Below, piece after piece: positions 1 through 10,595 of a stretch of DNA of 64,000 nucleotides. The stretch comes from Limonium bicolor (lineage: Eukaryota; Streptophyta; Magnoliopsida; Caryophyllales; Plumbaginaceae), in assembly GCA_023374045.1 (NCBI GenBank), contig CM041779.1, positions 3,844,001 to 3,908,000 on the forward strand, read 5' to 3'. Position numbers and translations under genes: made by a program. How positions within the stretch are numbered: position 1 is the first letter of the stretch; every line of letters starts with the position of its first letter. Under the pieces are notes generated by a model. It was given only the letters and a program-made list of their open reading frames with translations. It searched no databases and was not told the origin of the DNA.

Positions 1-772
1 TAAATATATACCTTGTGGATACTGAATGTAAGAGTTCGATGAGTCTAAGTTAAGTATAATATGGTTATTTCAAGATGAAAGTAATTTAACATCTTATGAC
101 AAGATTTTTAGATGGTTGTAATTGTAATTAAAGTTATTCTGAACTAAAGATAAGATAAATGAGTTTAGTAACTCGATTAAGTTATAATAAAATGCGTCTA
201 CAAACACTATGATTCCAATATACAAGATGTAGGTTCTTAATTAAGTTAAGGGAAAACTTAATCATAATGGGTTGTCTAGTAGAAATTGTTTGAATACATA
301 ATCTTTACATTGTGAGATAATAGTATAGTATTCTGAGATGAGTCCATCATAGGTCATAATACAATGTTTATTTTAAATTAAGAATAGAGGTATTGAGCTT
401 AAGATTATTGTCGAAATTCTTAGATTTAATTATATAACATAAACACATTTATGATATAGAGGTCTCAAAAGTCTTGAATGTGAGGATTGTGGTTAAGTAT
501 GAATAAAGTGGATAGGAGTGGACAATTAGCAAATGTTGATCGAATACATTCTTGATCTACACCTTGGGCTATACAACGTTCTCAGATAACACAAAGATTA
601 TACATAACATTAAGTGAGGGCTTAAAAGATAATTGAGACTTTGAAATAAGAGTAAGGAGTTTATTTAAGCGTAACATAGGCTACAAGTGATTGATGGTAG
701 ATTACCTTAATATTCTTCAGAGTACTGTTGATTGTTTGCGCAAGTTGATTAGAATGCTACAGCGTTACCAGG

Positions 773-940
773 TACGATTTCTCGTACTCAGCTTGTTGTG
801 TTTGGACTCTATGGAATGTTTTGTACGATTTCTCGTACTCAGCTTGATGTGTTTTGGACTTTATGGAATGTTTTGTACGATTTCTCGTACTACGTTATTT
901 TGGCTGATTGACTTGTGGAATGTTTTGGAAAACCTAACTG
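773..940. repeat. Minisatellite, about 51-52 bp period, three units
   Basis: The motif TACGATTTCTCGTACT starts at 773, 824 and 876. It is followed in the first two units by CAGCTTG(T/A)TGTGTTTTGGACT and TATGGAATGTTTTG with small changes; the third unit diverges. TACGA...TCGTA within each unit is a short inverted repeat. Confidence 0.85.
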
Positions 941-1206
941 GCTTTAGAGGAACTTCTAAAAAAAGGAAATGGTGTGTGACTGACTCAGCTTGTGTGACTA
1001 ACTGAGCCTTGGATGTGGAACTCACTTGGGTATTGGTTTCTTCTACTTGGTGTTCCGTAGACACTGACTGCTTAGGGTTTACGCTTCTGCACTTGTAGGA
1101 CTGAGTGTTTTGGTATTGCTCTGGGTAGTTGGTGATCTAGTGGGAATTTGGAAAAGAGGTCAATCTTGGAAATCTTCCTTTCGACGTGCGCGCGTCTTAA
1201 TGGTAA

Positions 1207-1427
1207 CAGCAGGGGGCTGTATATCCCTCGCCCATAGGGGCATTGATATTTAACAGTAGGGGGCTGTATATCCCTCGCTCATAGGGCATTGATATTTGAC
1301 AGTGAGGGGCTGAATCCCCTGTCCTTAGTGGACGTGATAGACAGTGAGGGGCTGTATATCCCCTGTCCTTAGTGGACGTGATAAACAGTGAGGGGCTGTA
1401 TATCCCCTGTCCTAAAAGGACGTGATT
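1207..1427. repeat. Minisatellite, 42-46 bp period, five units
   Basis: Units of the form CAGTGAGGGGCTGTATATCC plus CCTGTCCTTAGTGGACGTGATA start near 1207, 1252, 1300, 1342 and 1384. The first two are variants with GCCCATAGGGGCATTGATATTT. Each unit contains GGGG...CCCC, so a single strand could fold into a small hairpin. Confidence 0.85.
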
Positions 1428-2061
1428 GGCTGGGTGGGGGCCATCTCTCCCAGTTGAATTATTCCACTCTCGAGTTCTTGGTTCTTGGATCTACTTCATC
1501 ATTCCTAGTCCTTTGTGACGATCTGAGTTTTTCTACTCCTAACGGGAATTGGTTCTAACATCAACAATGGATGCTTGCTAACTAGTGGTTGTGACTACTT
1601 AAGTGGATGACTTGGTTTGGAAGTTCTTTATCTTTGTCTTGTTTCCTTTCTCTTTAAACTTGATTGTTTTGAAGTGCTTTATCTCTGTTTTACTTTTAAG
1701 AGTTTGTTTTCATGTTACTGTTTATTTTGAAGAGTATGTTTTATAAATTTGTTTTTGGAGAATTGTACCAGTTCCATTCCAGGGAACTGACTCACCCCTC
1801 TCGGGGTGGGCTCTTGGTTTCATCTTGCAGGTACAAATTGATTTACGGTGGCCACGACGAGCATGAGTGATTGGGATGGGATTAGTTTATGGAGAGTGAT
1901 GTGTTTTAGTATTGTTATGTTTATGTTAAGTTTCTCGAAGTTCAGACCGTACTAGTTAATTGTAATGGTTGTAATTGGTGAGGTTGGTACGGTGTTTGGA
2001 GCCCGATGGTCTGTAGCACCTTTAGTTTATTTTCCGCTGTTGTTATTATTTATAGGGGTGT

Positions 2062-2962
2062 TAAGAAAGGAAGTCTGAAACCTTCATCTATCGGAGGCGT
2101 TGCGAAAAGGTAATTGTGTCACAACTTCACTGCCAAGCTCCACCCCTCTGGTTCCAAGACAGAGTAGAGGCGCGAAGTTGGCAAGGCTGGTGGGCGGGAC
2201 GGCGGGCGTTGCGGAAGGCCCCATCTCCTTTAAGCAACCAAGTCCGGGTTGGGGTGGTTGCATGGTGATCACTACCCATGTGGTCCAGGTTTTGGGGCTG
2301 TCTAGAGTTTATTTTCACTTTACCTATCAATTATGTATATATTTAGTGTTTTATCGTATATGATGATTTGTACGTTGAGTACAATAATTTTGTTTTTGGC
2401 ACCATCATAGGTAGCTAGTAGTTGTTCTCGTTTTGATGTCTATGGGATGGTATTTTTATTTCGGGAGTGTAGTTTTGCATTTTGTATCCTTTGGTTTGGT
2501 GATGCACTAACGCTAACAAGCTACTTCAAGAATGCCCTAGTGGGATCAAGTTGCATTGATAGTCATCAAGCGGTTCATGGTCTTAATTTGTGTTGGTTTG
2601 GTGCTTAGGAGTGTACTCTTCATGGGTTAATGAATCGTTGGTTAAAAAGTGCTCTTAACATTTATAATATACTTGTTTCTGTTAGAGGTGAGGTAGGAAC
2701 ATTGGTAAGTTATCCTCCGCGTTCAACATCCTCACCCCAAAAGATTGTTATTGTAATTGTTTTTCAAAATAATATACTTGTATCTAAAACAATGATGTGT
2801 TTATATATTTTATTAGTTTTTCACAACTAGATTATAAAATCAAAATTTTAATCATGTGTAAGTGATATACTTAATTAACAATTTGAAGAAGAGTTTGGAC
2901 AAAAAAATTAAAGCGGGTTACTTCACAAGTTTTAGGAAAGAAAGTAAATATCAACTTACATA
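2062..2962. other. Unassigned intergenic stretch with a GC-rich patch
   Basis: No transposon end, RNA gene or convincing exon is seen. A GC-rich island lies at about 2085-2290 inside AT-rich DNA and opens frames on both strands (up to 87 codons). These overlap each other in antisense and match no family I recognise. From about 2630 the sequence is AT-rich with no clear structure. Confidence 0.4.
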
Positions 2963-4253
2963 GGGAAATTCATGTAAATGTCATTATATATTTCAGTAAT
3001 TCATGAAATGCCACCGAAAAACAGAAAGTTATAAAATGTCACAATGTGTTCCTTGAAATTCATGAAATGTCACTTAGTTATTGCCTTGTAGAAAAAAATA
3101 TGAAATGTCCCTACTAGTTAACAACTAGTTTGAAATTTCAAAATATTGTCATTAAAAAGTTCAAAAAAATTAAACAAACAACAAAAAATATAGATAAATA
3201 TAAAAAATTGAAATAACTTATAAAATTATAAAAAGTATCATAAAAAAAGTTTTTTAAGTGCCATAAAGTAAAAAATAATTATTAAAGACTTAATAGTTCT
3301 TAAAATTTTTAAACAAAATATTTGAAGAAAGGATCAAAATTTAATATGAAAAGAGATAAAAAATAAAAACATATATAAAATAAAGTCTAGCATTAATGAA
3401 AGTTTACAAACCTAAACAAGATGATTTAATTTACTTCTTTTTTTTCTTTACTTTCACTAACTATTGATCATTCTTTTTCACTAATTATCAATAATTTAAA
3501 ATTTTGATTGTGATTTTGTCTTAACATATTAAACAAGTAGTAAAAAAAATGAAAATTAGTTCATTAAGGAAAGATATCACTACTTTGTTTGCTAATTCAT
3601 GAAAGTAGTATTTTTTATATTGGATAATGAAATTTTGTTTAAACAAAGTGTTTGAAATTTTGGTACTTAATAAACCTGTAAAATTTTCAATGTATTATTT
3701 TATAAATAAATATTTTATAAATACTTTAATAATTTTTCAACCATATTCTTCAAACTACTTGGAATTACTTTATATGAGTTTTTTTTTTATTTTATCTCTT
3801 CTTCCACCAATTTTGATCTTTTTTTTTTCAAATTAATTATTTTTTAGCTGTTTAACCACTATTATGTTTTGAAAAACTTATATTCTATGATAAAGTATCT
3901 AAAAAACCTTTTTTATTTTTCTATATATTATTTTATAATTATCAATACTTTATGATAATTTTCAAAAAAAAAATTAATTTTTTATAATTTTATAAGTTAT
4001 TTCATATATTTTATAATTATTAATTTTTTAATATATTATTAATTTTTTGAATGTGTTAACACCAAATTGCTTATTGTGAACTTTGAAAACTTTGTTAACT
4101 AGTGGGGAACTTTTTGACTTTTTTCTACCGGTAAACAACTTGATTGGCATTTCATAAATTTTGGGGAAAATGAAATGACATTTCATAATTTTTTGCTTGT
4201 TCAGTGCCATTTCATGAATTAACCCAAAACATAATGACATTTCATGAAATCTC
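2963..4253. mobile_element. Mutator-like non-autonomous element with long terminal inverted repeats
   Basis: The left end (2963 to about 3150) and the reverse complement of the right end (4253 back to about 4070) align over roughly 170-190 bp. Landmarks in both are ATTCATG(T/A)AAATGTCATTAT, TAATTCATGAAATG(C/G)CAC, a TAGAAAAAA block and ACTAGTTAAC. The interior is AT-rich and has no transposase frame. Long TIRs and about 1.3 kb length fit a MULE-type non-autonomous element. A clean 9-bp target-site duplication is not visible, so exact ends and superfamily are provisional. A relic of the same family lies at 59890-60240. Confidence 0.65.
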
Positions 4254-4514
4254 TTAATTATATGCAAAGCTCTAGATCATAAGAACAAACACACATCAAT
4301 TAGTTGATTAGAGATATTATTTTAGTTTACCAAATATTCTACTCTGCTTCTTGAAAATAGTATCTAATGAAAATCCCTATATTATCTTCAGGTTCGAGTT
4401 ACTAGGTTTTCTCATGCATATCTCAAAAAACATGGTACAACCAGATATTGGTTCATTACAATTTGTATCAACAAACTAAATATATTGACAATATCATGTA
4501 CATCCTATCATAAT
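4254..4514. other. AT-rich spacer, nothing identified
   Basis: Stretch between the Mutator-like element and the LINE-like insertion. No repeat structure or coding signal is seen. Confidence 0.5.
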
Positions 4515-6956
4515 AAAAAGATATTGCATTACTAGCCCCATATTTTGATATATGGACGGTAAACATTCATAATTCACATAGTGGCTCTCTTCTCCCTGCA
4601 GCGGGAGCCCTAGCCTCAGTTCCTTGTTTCTTATTTCCCAGTCCAAATAGCCTTTTTGTCTTCCATTTTGTTGCCTTGATCGTGCTACTTTGGGAAAAGG
4701 TAGGCCATGATTAGGAGTTAGCTTATTTCAAGGGTATCCAAACTCTATAAGCGGTACCTCTTCGTCTTCCGCCTTAAGCCAATTTCTCTACATGCATAAT
4801 GATTCCTTGTCAACCATTAAGCCCCTGTTTCTATGTTTTCCATCTTAACGCCTAAACTCTATAATGGGTTAGGTTTCAGTCGGTGCATGCATTTCCTCTG
4901 CGTCTGCTGCTTCCTTCTACTTCCCACCCTCTTGCTTTGTTTGCTTTCTCTCTCCTTCACCTTCTCAGCCTCCTCTGTGTTTGGCGGCTCAACTATTGGG
5001 TTTCTCAGTAGTTTTTCTCTTTGACAATGAAGGTCTTTGGCATCCATGGCGTGTTACTCTTTTTTGAGTGTTGTCTTTGAGGAAAATTCTTCTCCCCTGT
5101 CAACTTTAGTCTTAGCTCCCTTACAATTTACCTTAGACAAAGCGGGAGTCCTTTTGGTAGATTTTGATTATGCAAGGTAGGACCGAATCTCCTTGTCATC
5201 GAGTTTGAGCAGACCCAAGCTATGCATGAAATTCTTGTAAGAGGTCCTTGGGTAGTCAACGACATACTCTTTGTAGTGCAAAGACTGGAATCGGGGTCTT
5301 CTCGCGAAAGAACACGAGTACAATTGGGTCCCTTTCTGGGTCAGGGTTTCTGACGTACCACGAGCTGATTGTAATGCCAGTTCCATTAAGAAAGTGGCTG
5401 TGAAATTAGACTATTTTCATGGGTGTGATGGAAGACCCAGCCTTCTATGCTTATAGATATATATGCTTCAAGATTTTATTAAATATCCAGAGCCTAGTTT
5501 GGCCATCTCTTCTCATTTCGCATGATGACAAGGATCTGGTCTTCACAATAACTTATGACAACATGCTCAAGCTTTGTGCAAAATGTGGGCTATGCACGCC
5601 ACCGATCATTTCCCAACCCGTTATGCTCTTGAAAAGGAAGATACTCCGTGTGATATGTGGCTTCGAACTGATGTTTTCTTGCACCTGCTACAATCTATTG
5701 CGATATATATTCTGCCAGAAGGTTGGTCATATATGGGGAGTATGGTTTTTGAGTTACTCGGCCAAATCTTGCCACCGGTTTAGCCTAAGACGAGCTAAAT
5801 TGGCTTGGTGCAGAAAATGGAATCACAACAAGAAAGAAAGCTATGAACCTTTTCAACTAGGAATCTTTGTTCGTTTAAGATGGTAGACGAAGTCTAGCAG
5901 CATATTCTATTCAGAAAGTGCCACATCTTATTTTTAAGGAACACTATTTATTATGTTAGTTCCTTTTTTCTTGGCTTGTAGTCTCTTAGTATATAGGATG
6001 AATCATTTCTATTTGACTCAGACATGTTCTAAAAAAGTCGAGGCATTTCAAATTGTTTGTTGCATGGACAAAGTTAGGGAAGACCTCTGAAATTATTGTC
6101 CTTGGACATATAATAGTTTCGAATATAGTCTCTTTACTGATCTTGGGTTAGGGATGACTAATGGAGTTTCCTCTTCGAGTCAAGCTGCAAATGCCAGTGA
6201 TGCATCCTTTCTTTTGATGCTATGCAGCTTGATGCTCCGGTTTCAACGCAAGAGTCAGGAAAGCACGGTTTTGATTAGCTCGTTGAGGCAACATCTCAAG
6301 GGGAGTTATGGGACTTGCGGTTACCAAAGGTGTACCACAAAGGTATAGAAACTATGCTCTTGGTTCCCTTCACAACAACTGAAGGATTTCAAGGTGTGAA
6401 TGGGATAAGGAAGGTCGGAGGTTCGGCGGCTCTGAGGAAGGCTCCGGGCCGCACATGAAAATGATTTCTAAGTGCAGTGGTCACATGAGCTTGGACACGG
6501 CTGGTGTGGCTCATCGGCTTTGGTGCAAGATATATGGTTTTTGTAGTGTCATGTTTGTTGCAGTTCACTTATTTTATTTATGCTGGTTTAGTTATGTTTA
6601 CAAGTCGGTTGTCGGTGCTTGCTACCTTTCGCCCTTTTCTTGGAGTTTGGCCTCATGTTCTAGGCTTTTATCTCTTTTATTATTGTTTAAGTAGGGGATA
6701 GCTATTGTTGATCTTAGTTTCCAAGATTGTTGTTTCTTGTAGAAGCATGTTAAGCTTCTAGGGTCATCTGACGGTTGGCACTCTATCCCGCTATTCTTGC
6801 AACAACTCATGAAGCTTAGGTTACTCTTGGTAGTTCTGCCATTGTTTACAACTTTTAGAAGAAGTAGCATGCTTGGATGTTTAGTGTTCTATAGGGCTGT
6901 AATTATAGTTTAAAGAAACGACGGTTGGAGTTTACTAAAAAAAGATATTGCATTAC
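4515..6956 (+). mobile_element. LINE-like retroelement with 18-bp target-site duplication
   Basis: The string AAAAAGATATTGCATTAC occurs at 4515-4532 and again at 6939-6956, flanking about 2.4 kb. This is the long TSD typical of target-primed reverse transcription, and the right copy follows a short A-run. The body carries a decayed ORF1-type region (about 5175-5650) on the same strand. No endonuclease or reverse-transcriptase motifs are recognisable between the ORF1 relic and the 3' end, so it is either internally deleted or a non-autonomous ORF1-carrying derivative. Plus orientation is inferred from the ORF1 relic and the A-rich right end. Confidence 0.7.
5175..5650 (+). pseudogene. LINE ORF1 relic: DUF4283-like segment plus zinc-knuckle remnant
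   Basis: Reading the plus strand through several frame changes gives a segment at about 5190-5290 that resembles the plant DUF4283 domain: FEFEQTQAMHEILVRGPW followed by VVNDILFVVQRLESG. This parallels the usual F-F/GGPW/LQRWEPG pattern. About 90 codons further, at 5565-5600, ITYDNMLKLCAKCGL resembles the Y-E-x-L-x-x-x-C-x-x-C-G entry of the zf-CCHC_4 knuckle. The downstream His/Cys are displaced by a frameshift. ORF1 of plant L1-type LINEs encodes an RNA-binding protein with this domain order. The frame is broken by stops, so no product is expected. Host DUF4283 pseudogenes are an alternative, but the flanking LINE-type TSD supports a retroelement. Confidence 0.55.
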
Positions 6957-7844
6957 CTAAACTTATATGTATTGAGAACTTTCTAAAACTGTTTTGTTTT
7001 CCAAAATAATCAAAAAGTTTTATCCTAGGTGTGATCTTGCTTGCTTCGGAATAGACTAGCCAAGGGGTTCATAATTGGGCATGGAGTCCATTACAGAGTT
7101 TGAGCCAAATGGATGTCTTATTAATGAATTAATGCTACCGCTTGTTGGGCCTCATAGGTGGTGATATCACACAAGTATTCGATGAATACTTTGTAGTTAA
7201 ATTGTGTTTTTTCGCCATGTATGTGACACACAATTGGTTCAATTGATGCGAGCTAACAACAATAAAATCTCACCCTACGAGATGACCTCATTCTTTTGTA
7301 TTATTATGAAAAAAAGTTTATTTGATCATCTCACTTTTTCTCTTTATACGTCACTTACATCAATTGTCATGTCAATTTTCACTTGTTCTCTTACCTACTT
7401 TTTCTCTCTACATTTTATAACTTTACCTGACAAGTGACATCAACTATCAGCCTTTCAACTTTGCAAAAGAATGAGTTATTCTCGGTAAGTCTCTTATTTT
7501 GATTGGTAAAGGGGTAAAATTAGGGACTTATGGAATTCCAGTATTAAAAATTGGAAGTCAACTAGGTGGGAATCCTTGCTTCATGTATACTACCAAAGAG
7601 AGTGTTGAGAGAGCGTAACCATGTTGTTCCTTTTCTTTTGAGTTTTGCATCTTTGGTGATTGACTGAACAAAAAAAACATTTATTGTCATGAAAAGGACA
7701 CAATAGAACATATAACATGTTTGTTTTCTGATTAAATTGTGTGTGATTTACTTCTTTCATATTACGAGCGGTAAAATTTATGTGATCAATTTTAAGTACT
7801 ATTATTACTTTTTTCTTTTATCCTTCCCTTAAGTATAGTAAAAG
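6957..7844. other. Unassigned AT-rich stretch
   Basis: No element ends, exon or RNA gene is recognised. Frames of up to 77 codons occur (for example at 7204) but have low-complexity hydrophobic translations and no family resemblance. Confidence 0.45.
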
Positions 7845-8456
7845 TGATAAGTGGCTAATTTAGCTATGTTTATGTGCTTTAATATATCTTTATTTATGAA
7901 ATAATGTTGTAAGTTTCCCTATTTAAGTGCTTGTTTATGCTAAGTGTTAAAATTATCCTTCGCATGTGATTCCCATGCTTAAACAGGTGTAAATACTCAA
8001 GAAGCGGCAAGTCAAGAAAACAGGGATCGTAACGCAACAAATGAGGAGCAAAACGGAGCCAACACAGAGAATATAAGCCCAGTTGACGCTGTGTCCATCC
8101 CTACGTTTGGACTTGCAGGGACAAACAGCCTTCGAGAGCATGTGCTCCTTTGTCCAGACATGCGTCCAGACTTGCCAGTCCGGATGTGACGAAATATACA
8201 AAAATAAAGTGATGTGTTTTATTAAATGGTAGGGAAGTATATAAGGTAAAAATAGGAAATCATGCATCTTGGGAGACAGAAAAATAACCGTAGCTGCAGA
8301 GCATTGAAGAGGAGACAAAGAACATTGGAGCAGGATTGGAGTTGTCATCAGTTTTACTGCAGATTTGATGGCATTCTTCCTTATCTCTCTTGTTTTCCTT
8401 ACTTCCGCTATGTCAGAGTGGTTAGCTAGAATGTTGGTTTACTATGGATCCTTAGT
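7845..8456 (+). mobile_element. LTR fragment H (U3 and TATA region), cut by LTR fragment G
   Basis: It starts TGATAAGTGGC, the same first eight bases as the verified solo LTR E (TGATAAGTGTCC at 21858). It contains a cluster of GTCCA/TGGAC motifs at 8090-8190, then a TATA-like TATATAAGG at 8238-8246, as expected for U3. It stops abruptly at 8456, where TGTAACAACCC (fragment G) begins. The missing R-U5 part was not found in the window. Assignment to a Ty3/gypsy lineage is inference from LTR style. Confidence 0.5.
8238..8246 (+). promoter_or_regulatory. Putative TATA box of LTR H
   Basis: TATATAAGG in the expected position of an LTR promoter, directly downstream of a GTCC/GGAC-rich block. Confidence 0.35.
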
Positions 8457-10314
8457 GTAACAACCCTAATCCTAATCTCGTATTATCGCAAGTCGTAGCA
8501 TAATTAAAGATGTAATTCGCAGCGGAAATTTAAACTAACTGTCGCATTGGTGTTACACACCGTCATTCACCCTTGTGAGTAACTAGGCAACCACATACCG
8601 TCATACTAAACCTAATAAATATAGTCGCTGTGACGACCAGATACTGGCCAACCATAATTTACAACACAATCCTCAAACCGAACAAGTGAGCTACTAACCA
8701 AATACATCTGAATCTCCATAACACAATACATACCAAGTCTAAAGGTGCGATATCAAAATATGCTAACTACCTAGCGTCCCGCACTCCGGCTTTACGACCT
8801 GATCAACAACCTGTAATGTGTTGGCCCCAAACGGGCTCAACAAACTATGCTGGTATGCTAAAGTGTAATCTTAGAATCAATCAGAGCCCTTAGGTCATTT
8901 AGCCATCTTAACATGCGGTTCATGTCATGCTTTTCCAATTTACAACAATAATAAACAGCTGTAAATGCTTTAAATAAACACACAACAGTCCATTCAATAA
9001 TATCACCACATAACCAACCTATGAATTAAATAAAACAATACCAAACGAGATACGTGTTTAACTAACCGTTCTCGTTACTCGGCTTAAGGCCCATTATTTT
9101 TTTAACCAACCACTTAACCATCTTAGTTAATTACCACCTCGGGTGTCAAGTTAAGACAACCCTTAATAACTTATTAGTGTTTGATAACACTGGACAGTAG
9201 TCCCTGGGAACCAATGGATGGAACTATCTGCCAGCCAACCCTTAGGTCCTGGACTTATCTCATTTGCCTTTGAAGGTGTCCAATTTGGCCAAAGCCTACA
9301 CCAACAGCGGTGCTCTCTGACCATCATCGAATGTGGATGTATGGATTTCTTTGAGTGGACTCATGATAGTAGTCCCTCGTAGTGATCACGCTGCGCAACC
9401 AGTTAGTCGAGACTAACTGGATTTTCCTTTCCAAGTCCGTCATGTGACTAATTTCCTTTAACCATTAACCTAAGATCAAATCTTTAGGTTTAAGACTATA
9501 TTACTTGACTGCCAATTAGGTTCTAGTGATACCTAAAGGTCATCTAAGTTATGTTCAAGTTTAGATGTATAAACTTCTAGTCTAAAAGACATTCACGTAT
9601 AATAAAACGTAATGGTGTCGAGTAATACAATTTACATGATCACATGCATAAATTATAGATATCACTCTTAAACAGTTAAACACACAACGTCTGAACCCAA
9701 GAAAACCCTCAGGACGTTCAAACCACACAATTAACATACCGTTCACCATTGAACAATGCTAGCATGACGTATCACGCTTATCCTCTATCACTTTTGAAGC
9801 TCGTATCTTGAAACCCATACCTCTGGAATGTACAACTCTAACATTAGTATCCATGTTTTGAGTCTATTCAATCATTTTAGAATGGGTTCTAAACCTTACG
9901 TAGTAATTAATCCCTTAACCAGCTATTGTGTGGCTTGGGTTTTTCATTAAATCTCGGGGTTCAATTTAATTATATTTCATAGTTGTAAGGATGTAATATT
10001 TAGTAGCGTAATAACACTTATCACTTAGGGATTTAATTCCTAATAACCCATGTCATTTTTCAAGGTTATTTTGGTTTGTATAATTGCATACGCACATACA
10101 TATTGATATATGTATATATAGTTCACTACTATATTTTATGTGACCGAGTTTTATTTCAACTTTGTATATTTACATACTCACATACGTATGTATCATTATC
10201 TATGCATACATATATATCCATATAATATAGTTTATTGCTATACTTTATTTGACCAAGCTATATTCCAACTTTTACTTACATATTATTTTATGTATCGGTC
10301 AACTTAACTACTTA
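8457..10314 (-). mobile_element. LTR fragment G (same superfamily as A, B, F), truncated at the CACTA end
   Basis: It begins TGTAACAACCC on the plus strand, the reverse complement of a GGGTTGTTACA LTR end. It shares with element A's LTR the CGCAGCGGAAAT and CATTGGTGTTACACACCGT motifs in the first 120 bp. The hairpin GGCCCCAAACGGGCTC (8823-8838) is next to ACCTG (8809-8813), which reads CAGGT on the minus strand, about 356 bp from the LTR end as in the relatives. The other LTR end is absent: sequence changes at the CACTA terminus at 10315 and no continuation is recognised after 58039. No ORF. Confidence 0.65.
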
Positions 10315-10595
10315 CACTAGTAGAAAAAAGTCCTATTTCAGCCCCCCTATGTCAGCGATTGTAAAACAATTACTTACCTATTTTGGCGGTTGTTACTAAA
10401 AACCGCCGAAATAGATGTTAAAGTAGGTCTATTTCGGCGGTTCTAAGCAGAAACCGCCAAAGTAGCCTGTTTTCCGATTTTTTTTTAAAAAATATGAAAC
10501 TCTATTTCGGCGGTTGCTACTATAACCACTGAAATAGGATTATTTTACACTCTATCTCGGTGGTTATTAGTAACAACCGCCGAAATAGAGTCCTT
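10315..10595 (+). repeat. Left CACTA terminus with subterminal inverted repeats
   Basis: After CACTAGTAGAAAAAAG, the 14-mer CTATTTCGGCGGTT and its complement AACCGCCGAAATAG recur in both orientations with small variants (about 10380-10590). This is the usual layout for transposase-binding subterminal sites in CACTA elements. Confidence 0.8.

Larger units (their letters stand above)
1..2061 (+). mobile_element. 3' part of a long LTR (A/B/F/G superfamily), truncated by window edge
   Basis: The right end reads TAGGGGTGTTA after a CCGCTG motif, like the 3' ends of the complete LTRs of element B (39901 and 54930). A hairpin with stem CACCCC/GGGGTG (1793-1808) is followed by TTGCAGGTAC (1825-1834), the same arrangement as in those LTRs but about 230 bp from the end instead of about 370. 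A stretch near 1085-1145 (GGACTGAGTGTTTTGGTA and following) recurs at 48330-48385 inside element B. The 5' start lies outside the window. The final CA is not preserved and no primer-binding site is recognisable downstream. No coding capacity; the 104-aa frame at 691 lies on minisatellite DNA. Confidence 0.55.

Noticed and set aside
773..1427. Possible CRISPR-like direct repeats
   Set aside because: Repeats are contiguous minisatellite units without unique spacers, in plant DNA.
5419..5886. 155-codon frame in the LINE-like insertion
   Set aside because: Only the first part overlaps the ORF1 zinc-knuckle trace; the rest is out of frame with it, so it is not an intact gene.
7953..8348. 131-codon minus-strand frame
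   Set aside because: Falls in LTR H opposite its inferred sense and has no recognisable domain.
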